Assembly (NCBI GenBank): GCA_021798635.1
Contig: JAJZGH010000002.1
Location: 1-48,865 of the forward strand
Length of the DNA: 48,865 bases
DNA from: Planctomycetota bacterium
Lineage (GTDB): Bacteria > Planctomycetota > Phycisphaerae > WQYP01
Reading direction: 5' to 3'
Below the pieces are notes generated by a model. It did not search any database and was not told the origin of the DNA. It saw nothing but the letters and a program-made list of their open reading frames with translations. The translations under genes were made by a program, and so were the position numbers. This document shows, piece by piece, positions 17,105-25,903 of the stretch. Each line of letters begins with the position of its first letter. Position 1 is the stretch's first letter.

Positions 17105-18160
17105 TTAACAGATGCGCGGTAATTGTTCTCCATAAGGCTTCTGTAATATGCGCCATCCGCCGATGGATGTATGCAGTGTACACATGCCGTCTTTTTCCGG
17201 GGCGACATACCCGATAATGCACGCGTCTTTTCCCAGCGGATGCTGCCGCATGGCCGCCAATGCCGCCTGCGCCTGGCCCGGCCGAATGACGACCAGCACT
17301 TTTCCCTCATTGGCTATTTCCAGTGGGTCCAGGCCCAGCATGTCGGCCGCATGTTTAGCTTCGGGCTTTACTGGAATCCGTGATTCTTCCAGATTTATTC
17401 GCCAGCCGGTTCGCCCGGCGAGATCGGCGGTAAGGCCCGCTAAACCCCCGCGCGTCGGATCACGCATAAAAACGACTTCCGCAACAGCCCGGCGCAAGGT
17501 TTCTATTAAACCGTTAAGGGGGGCCACATCGCTGCGCAACACGCTTTGTACTTCCGGCATTTCACGCGCCAGCATGACCGTCAGGCCGTGTTCCGCGATC
17601 GGGCCGTTGATAATCAGCACATCACCGGGTTCCACGCGATCCGGATGCGGCAGCGGCTGGTCGGATAATTCACCAATTCCGGCGGTTGTCAGATAGATTC
17701 CGTCGGCTTGTCCGTGTCCCACCACTTTGGTATCACCGGTAATCACACGTACACCCGCTTCGCAGGCGGTTGCCGCCACGGAATCCAAGACCCGCTCCAG
17801 TACGCTGCGTTCCAAGCCTTCCGCCAGAATCATGGATAGTGCCAAAGCGCGGGGATGGGCACCGCATACCGCTAAATCATTGACGGTCCCGCTTACGGCC
17901 AGACGCCCAATATCGCCTCCAGGAAAATTCAGCGGTTGAACAACATAGCTGTCAATGGTCATGGCCAGCTTGCCCCCGGGGATCATGCCGGAGTCCAAAA
18001 GCTGCGAGAGGGCCGGATTACTTAGGCGTGGCAGGACAAGCTGGTTAAGCAATACATCCGTCAATTGGCCGCCGCCGCCGTGTGCCAACGCGACATGCGT
18101 AAATCGTGCGGGCATCGTGGAAGCCGGCATAGGATCTCCATGGAATGGAGTTTTAATCAT
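17105..18160 (-). CDS. hypE: Hydrogenase maturation protein HypE
   Basis: Dehydrates the carbamoyl group that HypF places on its C-terminal cysteine, yielding the cyanide ligand of the NiFe site. The sequence ends in PRIC, the diagnostic C-terminal motif with the reactive cysteine. The PurM-like ATP-binding parts are visible: AHGGGGQ near the N-terminus, PGGDIGRLAVSGTVNDLAV, and MRDPTRGGLA. Length 351 aa is normal. The start ATG overlaps the hypD stop. The N-terminal 18 residues before FTHVALAHGGGG are less conserved, so Met11 (18130) is a possible alternative. Confidence 0.95.
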   Translation of the reverse strand: MIKTPFHGDPMPASTMPARFTHVALAHGGGGQLTDVLLNQLVLPRLSNPALSQLLDSGMIPGGKLAMTIDSYVVQPLNFPGGDIGRLAVSGTVNDLAVCGAHPRALALSMILAEGLERSVLERVLDSVAATACEAGVRVITGDTKVVGHGQADGIYLTTAGIGELSDQPLPHPDRVEPGDVLIINGPIAEHGLTVMLAREMPEVQSVLRSDVAPLNGLIETLRRAVAEVVFMRDPTRGGLAGLTADLAGRTGWRINLEESRIPVKPEAKHAADMLGLDPLEIANEGKVLVVIRPGQAQAALAAMRQHPLGKDACIIGYVAPEKDGMCTLHTSIGGWRILQKPYGEQLPRIC

Positions 18161-19293
18161 GATTGCACCTCCAGCAGTTCTTTCTCTTGCCGTTTGGGCA
18201 ATGTCATCTGCCTGAAATTCCCATACTTAAACCACGCGGAGCAAGTGCCCTCGGAACTGACCATGCACGGCCCGATAGGGGAAATAGGGGTACACGATTT
18301 TCCGAAGAGCTTGCATTGCACGGGCAGCGCCGCGCCGCTGATAACTTTGCCACAGATACATCCCTTTGGTTCTCGCACTTGTGGCTCCGGAAGATTAAAA
18401 CGTAACGCAGCATCAAAGCGTTGATATTCCCGGCGCAGGATCAATCCGCTGTCGGGTAGGGTGCCCATGCCGCGCCATCGCGCATCCCCAGGTTCAAATA
18501 TCTGCTCCAGCAAGGCTAACGCCCAGCGATTGCCTTTTTTATGCACCGCTTCGGGATATTGATTCACCAGAGCCGTTTTGTTCTCTACGACCAATTCCGT
18601 CAGGCAGACCAGAGCCGCAATGAGCTGCGCGGGTTCAAAACCACCGATCACACACGATACCCCGAATTCTTCGACAATCGGTGCATAGACCTCCGAACCG
18701 ATAATCACCGACACATGGCCCGGACATAGAAACCCTTTTATGGCGGGAATTTCCCCATCGGCTAAAAGTGCTCGCATCGCGGGTATGATGCGCTTGTGAC
18801 TTGCCAGCACGCTGAAATTACTGATATTAAGCCGCTGAGCTTCGCAGATCGCCGCCGCCGTGGCTGGAGCAGTGGTTTCAAAACCCACTGCCGCAAACAC
18901 CACTTCTCGGCCTGGTTCCCGGCGTGCCAGCTTCACAGCATCCATACTGCTGTAGACAATCTCAATTCTCCCGCCACGGGCGCGTGCGGCCTCCAGAGTT
19001 CCCTGCTTTCCTGGAACGCGCAACATATCACCATAAGTGCATAAAATAACATCCTGCCGTAAACCCAGGTCAATGAGCCGGTCAATATCTCCCTGCGATG
19101 TCACGCATACCGGACATCCCGGGCCGCTGATTAATCGCACATTTGACGGCATCACGCTTGGCAGCCCACAGCGAAAGGCGCTGGTGGTATGCGTGCCGCA
19201 GACTTCCATAAAGGCTACGTCATGCCCAATAGTTTTCGCGGCGACGTCCAAGCGTTGTAACAGGTCATCAATGGTATGTTGTGTCAGGCTCAT
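18157..19293 (-). CDS. hypD: Hydrogenase maturation protein HypD
   Basis: [4Fe-4S] scaffold protein on which, with HypC, the Fe(CN)2CO unit is put together. It shows FMEVCGTHT, the redox-active ISGPGCPVCVT block and GFETTAPATA. The C-terminal cluster region CICGKVISGAALPVQC...GKSC is also present. 378 aa from ATG 19293, which overlaps the hypC stop by the usual ATGA; this start beats the longer upstream frame, whose extra residues are Arg-rich and non-family. It in turn overlaps hypE. Confidence 0.95.
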   Translation of the reverse strand: MSLTQHTIDDLLQRLDVAAKTIGHDVAFMEVCGTHTTSAFRCGLPSVMPSNVRLISGPGCPVCVTSQGDIDRLIDLGLRQDVILCTYGDMLRVPGKQGTLEAARARGGRIEIVYSSMDAVKLARREPGREVVFAAVGFETTAPATAAAICEAQRLNISNFSVLASHKRIIPAMRALLADGEIPAIKGFLCPGHVSVIIGSEVYAPIVEEFGVSCVIGGFEPAQLIAALVCLTELVVENKTALVNQYPEAVHKKGNRWALALLEQIFEPGDARWRGMGTLPDSGLILRREYQRFDAALRFNLPEPQVREPKGCICGKVISGAALPVQCKLFGKSCTPISPIGPCMVSSEGTCSAWFKYGNFRQMTLPKRQEKELLEVQS

Positions 19294-19577
19294 AACAGTT
19301 CTCCTGGCGTCGCCGCCGCTAAGCGTTGTTGCGGTGTGTGTTCTTGCGCCTCGCCTTCGCCGGCGGCGCGCTGCACATCGGCAATCAAGGCCCAAGTTTT
19401 ACGGGCATCTTCCGGATCAAGGCGTTCAATGGCAAACCCGGCGTGAATTAAAATCCAGTCGCCGTTCTGGGCGTCGGGCGTCATCATCGTGTTCACCGGC
19501 AGGCGGTTTCCATGGAGGTCCACCATGCCGTGATGGCCATCCTGCTCAATAAGTTTTGCGGGTACTGCTAAACACAT
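19290..19577 (-). CDS. hypC: Hydrogenase assembly chaperone HypC
   Basis: Small (95 aa) chaperone that carries the iron-cyanide-carbonyl unit to the HoxH precursor. It begins MCLAVPAK, with the essential Cys2. GDWILIHAGFAIERLDPEDA is the family C-terminal block. A tail of about 20 residues rich in Gln, Ala and Glu extends past the core. The start at 19577 is fixed by the family N-terminus, within the 3' end of hypF (10-bp overlap). Its stop overlaps the hypD start. Confidence 0.94.
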   Translation of the reverse strand: MCLAVPAKLIEQDGHHGMVDLHGNRLPVNTMMTPDAQNGDWILIHAGFAIERLDPEDARKTWALIADVQRAAGEGEAQEHTPQQRLAAATPGELL

Positions 19578-21952
19578 GTTCCACACTCCGTTTCTGATGT
19601 TGTTGCGCCGCTCCATCCCTGGTTCCAACGTGTAAGCGCAACCAGTGCCTGTCCCAGTGCCAGACCGCCATCATTGCAGGGCACCTTTTCATGTCGCAGA
19701 ACTTTCAAGCCCTGACGCTGGAGTTGATGCGACAGATCATCCGTGAGCAACTGATTGGCAAATACGCCGCCGGACAATGCGACAACGCGGATATTTATTT
19801 CAACAGCCTTTCTCGCGATAAGTTCCGCCCAGCCGGCTACAAACTGATGTTGAAACTCCGCCGCCAGCATGGCAACCGGAACATTATTGTGCTGTTGCTG
19901 AATCAGATGTTTAATCAGCGGCCGGAAATCAAGTCTTTCGAGGCCCTGCTCATCGTGGATAAAATTCCACAGCTTTTCTGATTGAAGGGTGGTTTGCGCC
20001 GTGGCTGCTGCGGATTCCAGCGCCATGGGGGCTTGGGCTTCAAAGCTATTGTAAGTACACAGCCCCAGCAGGGCGGCTACTGCATCGAAGAGCCTCCCGG
20101 CACTGCTGGATATAACGCAATGAAGATTGCGTGTCATCATCAGCTTAAGCATCTGCCGATCGGTGCTATTCGTAATGAGTTGCACCGCCAGCGGATGCTG
20201 ATCAAAGTCAGCCTCAAACGTCTGATGAAGAACCGCGAAAGCACTGCGGGAAATGTCTTTGGCCGCCACGTCACCGCCCGGCAATAACAGAGGGTTCAGC
20301 GAAGCGATGCGCTTGTATGTCTCACTACTTGCGCACAGCAGTTCGCAGCCCCAGCCGCTTCCGTCCGGGCCTAATCCGGTTCCATCGCAAATGAAAGCCA
20401 ACACCGGTCCAACCACCCCATGCTCTGCCAACACTGCCGCGGCATGCGCATGATGATGTTGAACCGCGATGAGCGGCGCGGCAAACCGCTTGGCTAATTG
20501 TGTGGCATACTGCGCGCTTAGATACATGGGGTGTAGATCATGCGCGATGAATTGCGGCCGAACTTTGTGCAGCCGGCATAGATCATCAATGGTCTCAATA
20601 AACTGCCGGCGCGCTGACTGGTTATTTAAATCCCCCAGATGCTGGCTTAATATCGCTTGCGAATCCGTTACCACTGCCACCGTATTTTTCATCTCTCCAC
20701 CCAGACACAGCCCCATAACCCCCGCGTCTGCGGTCAGCGCAATGGCCGATGGGGCCATTCCGCGCGATCGGCGTATCGGTGCCGGAGCTCCACCAGGACC
20801 CATATCGAGAAGGACCGAATCATCCACGCATCGGGCGATCGGGCGGTTATGCCATAAAAATCCGTCGCATAACCCGCCCAGTCGCTCAAGAGCGTCGGTG
20901 TTACTTATTGCCAGCGGCTCGTCGGTTATGTTGCCGCTGGTCATCACCAACGCTGCTAAGTCCTTATCCATGCAGGAAAACAGTAAATGATGGATAGGTG
21001 TATACGGCAACATAACTCCCAGCCGACAGTTATTGCCCGCCACGGCCTTCGCCACCGGTGCCTCGGCCTGGCGCATCGCCAGAATAATCGGTGCAGCCGC
21101 CGATTCCATGACCACTTGGGCCTCCGGACTGAGTTTGATAAATTGCCGGGCATCACTTACCGATCGACACATGATGGCAAACGGCTTGGCGTCGCGCTGT
21201 TTGAGTTGCCGCAGCCGCGTTATCGCCTCCGCATCATCCGCCCGTGCCGCCAGATGAAATCCGCCGATACCCTTAATTGCAAGGATCCCCCCGTTGATCA
21301 GTATACTGGCCGCTTGAGCTATTGGATCGCCGTCGATCAGTTCTCCACGCGAATTGACCAGTTGAATCTGCGGCCCACAATCCGGGCAGGAGATGGGTTG
21401 GGCGTGAAAACGCCGATCTCCGGGATTGTCATATTCCTTTTGACATTTGCGGCACATGGGAAATTCAGCCATGGTCGTGGTAGGGCGGTCATAGGGGATG
21501 TCAAGGATGATGCTGTAGCGCGGGCCGCAATTCGTACAAGTGACCAATCCATGATGAAAGCGGCGATTCGTGGGATCAAATAGCTCCTGCCGACATTGCG
21601 GACAAAGTGCCGCATCCGGAGTGATATCTGTCCGGCCCGAACTGCGGCTGTCACTGGACAGAATATAGAAATCCTGTTCTTCTGCTCTCCAATCAATAGT
21701 TACCTGTGTCATGCTGTCAATTCGCGCCATGGGGGGAGCGTTGCCTTTTAGTGTTTCCAGAAAATGCTCAAGATTACTCTGCGGCCCCTGGCCTTCAATG
21801 ATCACTCCCCGATTGTCGTTGGCCACAAACCCACTGATGTGGGCTTCCTGCGCCAGGCGAAAAACGTATGGGCGGAATCCGACGCCCTGCACCTGACCGC
21901 GCACTATCCAGCGGCGGCGTTGTATCGTCGAGTTGTTTAACAGCGTGTTCAT
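19568..21952 (-). CDS. hypF: Carbamoyltransferase HypF
   Basis: Makes the thiocarboxamide on HypE from carbamoyl phosphate and ATP, the first step toward the cyanide ligands. Domains in order: an acylphosphatase-like domain with VQGVGFRPYVFRLA (residues 21-34); two zinc-finger pairs (CPQC...CTNC and CRKC...CPDC, roughly 105-190); a YrdC-like domain; and a C-terminal Kae1-like domain with the HHHAHA metal site. 794 aa is a usual length. Start ATG 21952 has GAGG eight bases upstream; an earlier in-frame ATG at 21997 lacks that. It is the first gene of the 14-gene hydrogenase unit, with a 646-bp region between it and the divergent pyrophosphatase gene. Confidence 0.95.
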   Translation of the reverse strand: MNTLLNNSTIQRRRWIVRGQVQGVGFRPYVFRLAQEAHISGFVANDNRGVIIEGQGPQSNLEHFLETLKGNAPPMARIDSMTQVTIDWRAEEQDFYILSSDSRSSGRTDITPDAALCPQCRQELFDPTNRRFHHGLVTCTNCGPRYSIILDIPYDRPTTTMAEFPMCRKCQKEYDNPGDRRFHAQPISCPDCGPQIQLVNSRGELIDGDPIAQAASILINGGILAIKGIGGFHLAARADDAEAITRLRQLKQRDAKPFAIMCRSVSDARQFIKLSPEAQVVMESAAAPIILAMRQAEAPVAKAVAGNNCRLGVMLPYTPIHHLLFSCMDKDLAALVMTSGNITDEPLAISNTDALERLGGLCDGFLWHNRPIARCVDDSVLLDMGPGGAPAPIRRSRGMAPSAIALTADAGVMGLCLGGEMKNTVAVVTDSQAILSQHLGDLNNQSARRQFIETIDDLCRLHKVRPQFIAHDLHPMYLSAQYATQLAKRFAAPLIAVQHHHAHAAAVLAEHGVVGPVLAFICDGTGLGPDGSGWGCELLCASSETYKRIASLNPLLLPGGDVAAKDISRSAFAVLHQTFEADFDQHPLAVQLITNSTDRQMLKLMMTRNLHCVISSSAGRLFDAVAALLGLCTYNSFEAQAPMALESAAATAQTTLQSEKLWNFIHDEQGLERLDFRPLIKHLIQQQHNNVPVAMLAAEFQHQFVAGWAELIARKAVEINIRVVALSGGVFANQLLTDDLSHQLQRQGLKVLRHEKVPCNDGGLALGQALVALTRWNQGWSGATTSETECGTCV

Positions 21953-22598
21953 GCCGCAAACCTCGTCAGAGCAGTCCAACTCCCGGCGGATTATCATTCG
22001 TTCACAAGCCGCCGGGTCGAGCTTTCGCTCTCCATGTCCGTATTTTATTGCGCCTTTGAAATGTAAGTCATCAGGACAAACACTCTATGCAATATAGGTC
22101 ATTTAACCAGTAACTCTATGGGGGATTCTCTTAGTGCCGGCAGTGCGGTTGGTCGCGCGGCGTCAAATCTTCCGCATGAATCGGAAAAATGCGGTATTGC
22201 CAATAGGGAATTCTCCGTGTCCCGCTATCCGTAAAATTCCTAGGCGCGTATCAGAAGTACGGCGATGATCAAACCACGAGATTGCTTTTGGCCCAGGTGG
22301 CGCAGAACTTGAAACACGCGGGGGAACTAGTATTCACTAGGGTGCGGCGTATCGGCCAGTTGGCAATATCAGCCCGACAACGTGATCAATTCAGATAGAA
22401 CGTAGTTGTTAACGCCGCATCTTTGGCCCTGCTCGCCGGTTCGAAAAGGCCTGAAACACCTCTTGCGTTTTGGCCCACCGCACCCAACAATGATATTCAA
22501 GCTGCAAGAATATGTGGCGTTCCCTGCCGGGAGAAGATGACCGGCGGCGGAGCGCAGGTTGAATGTCGCGCACGGTTTGCGCGGAAAGGACGCTCTTT
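21953..22598. other. Divergent intergenic region between hypF and the pyrophosphatase gene
   Basis: This 646-bp stretch separates two divergent transcription units and should hold the promoters of both. No convincing gene is seen on either strand: the open frames are short and lack family-like sequence. A short direct repeat of ACTAG lies around 22327-22340. No clear RNA gene or riboswitch could be recognised. Confidence 0.5.
22042..22071 (-). promoter_or_regulatory. hypF: Candidate promoter of the hypF-hypB operon
   Basis: On the minus strand ATGACT (22066-22071, 4 of 6 to TTGACA) and TAAAAT (22042-22047, 5 of 6 to TATAAT) are 18 bp apart. Transcription would begin roughly 80 bases before hypF. 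The match is modest and no operator was recognised. Confidence 0.28.
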
Positions 22599-25217
22599 AT
22601 GCCAATGTCTTGGACACAGTGGAAAACACTCATCGCCGCGCACGCTAAAAGTGCCGCCATGACGGTTGTGCTGATTGTGTTCCTGGCGGTCTATATAGGC
22701 CTGACGCGCAGCCATTATCCTGCGAACGCCGTCGCCGTTGGGACAGCGCAGCATGTTGCCAACGCTGCCGGTGTATTTCACCCGTTCGGCTTTTTATATA
22801 CTCCCACCTTTACCACCTTTGAGCGTTACGCCCTGTTTGCCGTTCTATTTATCGCCTTGGCTGGATTGGCTTACGCCGTCATACTGATGCGGATCATAAG
22901 GCGGGCGGATCATGGAACAGAAAAAATGCAGGAGGTCGCCCATGCCATTCGGCAAGGGTCCATTGCTTATCTTGTGCGGCAACGCCGCACCTTGCTGCCT
23001 TTAATTGTGATCATTACCGTTATTCTTGTCGGAACCGCCAGTTGGACCACGGCGGCGGGTGCGAGTTTACCCATTGGCCGCGGCATCGCGTTTCTCATGG
23101 GATCCCTGTTTTCCATGGCTGTGGGCACCATCGGTATGCTCATGGCTACCGAGGGCAATGTGGTCGTGGCAGCCGCGGCGCGGAAGGGATTCGGTAAAGC
23201 CCTGCAATTGGGGTACCGCACCGGCACCGTCACGGGCATGCTTAACGACGGCCTGGGACTTTTAGGGGCGACGGCCATTTTCATGTACTTCGGTGACCGC
23301 GCCCCCGAGGCATTGCTCGGCTTTGGGTTCGGCGGAACACTTTTAGCATTGTTCATGCGTGTGGGCGGAGGAATTTATACCAAAGCGGCGGATGTGGGTG
23401 CCGATCTGGTCGGCAAAGTTGAAAAGGACATCCCGGAGGATGATCCGCGCAACGCTGCGACAATCGCGGACAATGTCGGCGATAATGTCGGCGATTGTGC
23501 CGGTATGGCCGCGGATATTTTTGAAAGTTATGAAGTCACGATGGTAGCGGCCATGATTTTGGGGTGGGCCAGCTTCGGGCATATCGGTATGCTTTTTCCC
23601 TTGCTGGTTAGGGCGGTGGGGGTTTGCTCAGATATGATCGCCACTTTCAGCGTGCGGGCCGCTGACAAAGGTTCGGATAAAGATGCCATGGCCGCGATTA
23701 ATGGCGGCTATCGCCTCGGGGCTTTGATCAGCACCATCGGCTTTCTTCTGGTTGGTTTTTTCTATCTGCGTTTCAGCGGTGCCGCGCTTGCCGAAAATCC
23801 AGGTTTGCAGCATGTCTTAGCCTCAGCGCCCTGGTGGGCCAATTTTGGCGTTCATGGTTTGGATATGCGGCCCGCTGAAGCCACTTTTATCGGTGTGATA
23901 CTGGCTCTCACGTTGAATTTATCTACCGAATACTTCACCGGAACGCATGAGCCACCCGTCGATTCTCTGGTCAAGTCCTGCGCCACAGGTCATGCCACCA
24001 ACATCATCAGTGGTTTGGCGGTGGGCATGGAAAGCAGCGTCAGCGCCATTGTTATTATTGCCTGTTGCATTACCGCCAGCAGTCTTATTTTCTACGGAAC
24101 AAATCCCATCTTTGTGGCATACGGTGTGGCGATGGTGGGTATCGGGATGCTCACGCTTGCCGGTAACACACTGAGCATGGATGTATTCGGACCCGTCGCG
24201 GATAACGCCAACGGCATTGGAGAAATGGGGTACGACCCTGAGGATATGGGGCCCAGGCAACACAGCGCCGCCCGACAGGTTCTTGCTGATTTAGACGCCA
24301 CGGGTAACACCACCAAGGCCCTGACCAAGGGCGTGGCCATTGGTTCCGCCGTGATTGCCGCCGTGAGTCTTTACGCCGCATTTATCACGCTGGTGGCCAC
24401 CGGCGGTGTATCTGATCATGCGCACATCAGCGGCAAAGCCTATCAGATTATTTCCGGACTTATGACCGTGGCCAGTCCAAAACTGCTGGTGGGGCTGCTT
24501 CTGGGAGGGGCCGTGCCATTTCTGTTCAGCTCAATGACCATCCGTGCGGTGGGCCGGGCAGCGTTTTTAATTGTCAAGGAATGCCGCTTGCAGTTCCAGG
24601 ATGAAAAAATTTGGAGCGGCGAAACCAAGCCCGATTACGCGCGCGTGGTCAATATCTGCACCGCCACCGCCCAGCGTGAACTCATCGGCCCGGGATTCCT
24701 GGCTATTTTATCTCCCATTCTCGTGGGATTTTTACTGGGAGTCGTTGCGTTGGCCGGGTTTTTGGCCGGGGCCATTCTCTCCGGGCAATTGCTGGCGGTG
24801 TTCATGACCAATTCCGGCGGTGCCTGGGACAATGCCAAGAAAACCATCGAAGATGAACCAAGAAATCTGAAAGCCAACACCGGCAAAGGTTCTGAACGAC
24901 ACAAAGCCTCGGTTACTGGTGATACCGTGGGGGATCCCTTAAAAGATACCGCAGGTCCCGCCATTAATCCGTTGCTAAAAGTGATGAACATGGTGGCGCT
25001 GCTATCGCTGCCTTTGATGCTCCCCTTTGACGCTTCGCTTTGGCGGGCCGAAACCGCTATGCATAAATCAATCGTCGTGCATCCGCTTAGCCCCTATCCA
25101 TGGATTGCCGCTGCCGTCGGTGTGATAGCGATAGCTGTGATCGCCTGGGCCGTGTACCGCTCCAAACACGAAACCCGGGAAATGGCGGAAATGGAAAAGC
25201 AGCTTGAAGCGGTGTAA
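22599..25217 (+). CDS. hppA: Membrane H+-translocating pyrophosphatase
   Basis: Hydrolyses pyrophosphate and pumps protons across the membrane. The PPi-site signature DVGADLVGKVE and the blocks EDDPRN and ADNVGDNVGDCAGMAADIFE are intact, as are GGAWDNAKK and KASVTGDTVGDPLKDT near the C-terminus. The motif GNTTKALTKG has Lys and Thr at the two positions that separate K+-independent (K, T) from K+-dependent (A, G) enzymes, so a K+-independent pump is predicted. About 15 hydrophobic segments are visible. At 872 aa it exceeds the common ~700 aa; the extra length includes an N-terminal region of about 75 residues with its own hydrophobic helix. AAAGGA lies eight bases before ATG 22599, favoured over 22563. 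Confidence 0.95.
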   Translation: MPMSWTQWKTLIAAHAKSAAMTVVLIVFLAVYIGLTRSHYPANAVAVGTAQHVANAAGVFHPFGFLYTPTFTTFERYALFAVLFIALAGLAYAVILMRIIRRADHGTEKMQEVAHAIRQGSIAYLVRQRRTLLPLIVIITVILVGTASWTTAAGASLPIGRGIAFLMGSLFSMAVGTIGMLMATEGNVVVAAAARKGFGKALQLGYRTGTVTGMLNDGLGLLGATAIFMYFGDRAPEALLGFGFGGTLLALFMRVGGGIYTKAADVGADLVGKVEKDIPEDDPRNAATIADNVGDNVGDCAGMAADIFESYEVTMVAAMILGWASFGHIGMLFPLLVRAVGVCSDMIATFSVRAADKGSDKDAMAAINGGYRLGALISTIGFLLVGFFYLRFSGAALAENPGLQHVLASAPWWANFGVHGLDMRPAEATFIGVILALTLNLSTEYFTGTHEPPVDSLVKSCATGHATNIISGLAVGMESSVSAIVIIACCITASSLIFYGTNPIFVAYGVAMVGIGMLTLAGNTLSMDVFGPVADNANGIGEMGYDPEDMGPRQHSAARQVLADLDATGNTTKALTKGVAIGSAVIAAVSLYAAFITLVATGGVSDHAHISGKAYQIISGLMTVASPKLLVGLLLGGAVPFLFSSMTIRAVGRAAFLIVKECRLQFQDEKIWSGETKPDYARVVNICTATAQRELIGPGFLAILSPILVGFLLGVVALAGFLAGAILSGQLLAVFMTNSGGAWDNAKKTIEDEPRNLKANTGKGSERHKASVTGDTVGDPLKDTAGPAINPLLKVMNMVALLSLPLMLPFDASLWRAETAMHKSIVVHPLSPYPWIAAAVGVIAIAVIAWAVYRSKHETREMAEMEKQLEAV

Positions 25218-25232
25218 CGTCGGTTCGGGTCA

Positions 25233-25755
25233 ATGGCGATGTTGCGTGATTATGTTCAGCGTGTTGGTCGCTTTGGCACTCGTGCCGACTCTGTTGCGTA
25301 TCGCGCAGCATCCCTTTTGTCGCTGTTGATTCTCATTGGAACAGGTCTCTGGATAGCGACTATTGTTGCGTTCCGCGGCAATGGCGCGATGCTGACTTTG
25401 GCCTCACTGGCCTTTGTCTTCGGCCTGCGCCATGCCATGGATGCCGATCATATCGCCGCTATTGATAGTATCACCCGCCGCTTGCTTTATGACGGATCGC
25501 CACGCATATCCGTGGGGTTAATGTTTTCGTTAGGACATTCCACCGTCGTAGTCGGCCTGTCGCTTTTACTGATTTTAAGTCTGCACCAGGTGCAGGTGTC
25601 GCTTACGCACTTAATGACATAAGGACGCGATCATTACTTGGGTGAGCATTCTCAATACTCACTTCGCCGCCATTGGAGCGATATTTATCGCCGTTACAGC
25701 CGGTATCTGGTTGACAATGTGGCTGCTCTACTGCCTCCGCAGCCTGCCCCAGTAA
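25233..25755 (+). pseudogene. Nickel/cobalt transporter (NiCoT family), internally deleted and frameshifted
   Basis: Begins 15 bp after the pyrophosphatase gene. The first 129 codons encode three hydrophobic segments and the NiCoT hallmark RHAMDADHIAAID (an H-x4-D-H metal motif), followed by FSLGHSTVVVG, another family block. A stop comes at 25620-25622. In the +1 frame a further 43 residues follow without delay, ITWVSILNTHFAAIGAI and a final hydrophobic helix, ending at 25755. This looks like the C-terminal helix of the same family. Intact members have about eight helices and 330-350 aa, so most of the middle is missing. A functional transporter is unlikely; a sequencing error alone would not explain the lost helices. 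Confidence 0.7.
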
Positions 25756-25903
25756 TGGCCGAGGCGGCGGATTATGGATTTACCGGGGGATACGCGGGCC
25801 GCCACGCCGTCTACTGATCGCGGTGTTGCGATTGGCCGGAGCACGCGAGCCTGCGATCGGGACGGCGGGGAAAGTACGCATGACATTGCCATAGCCAGCG
25901 TGA

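Noticed and set aside
22437..22446. CCGGTTCGAA matches the T-arm of tRNA-Glu and could be an attachment site
   Set aside because: Only ten bases match, it is 10 kb on the wrong side of the recombinase, and the rest of the tRNA 3' end is missing. Chance is the simplest reading.
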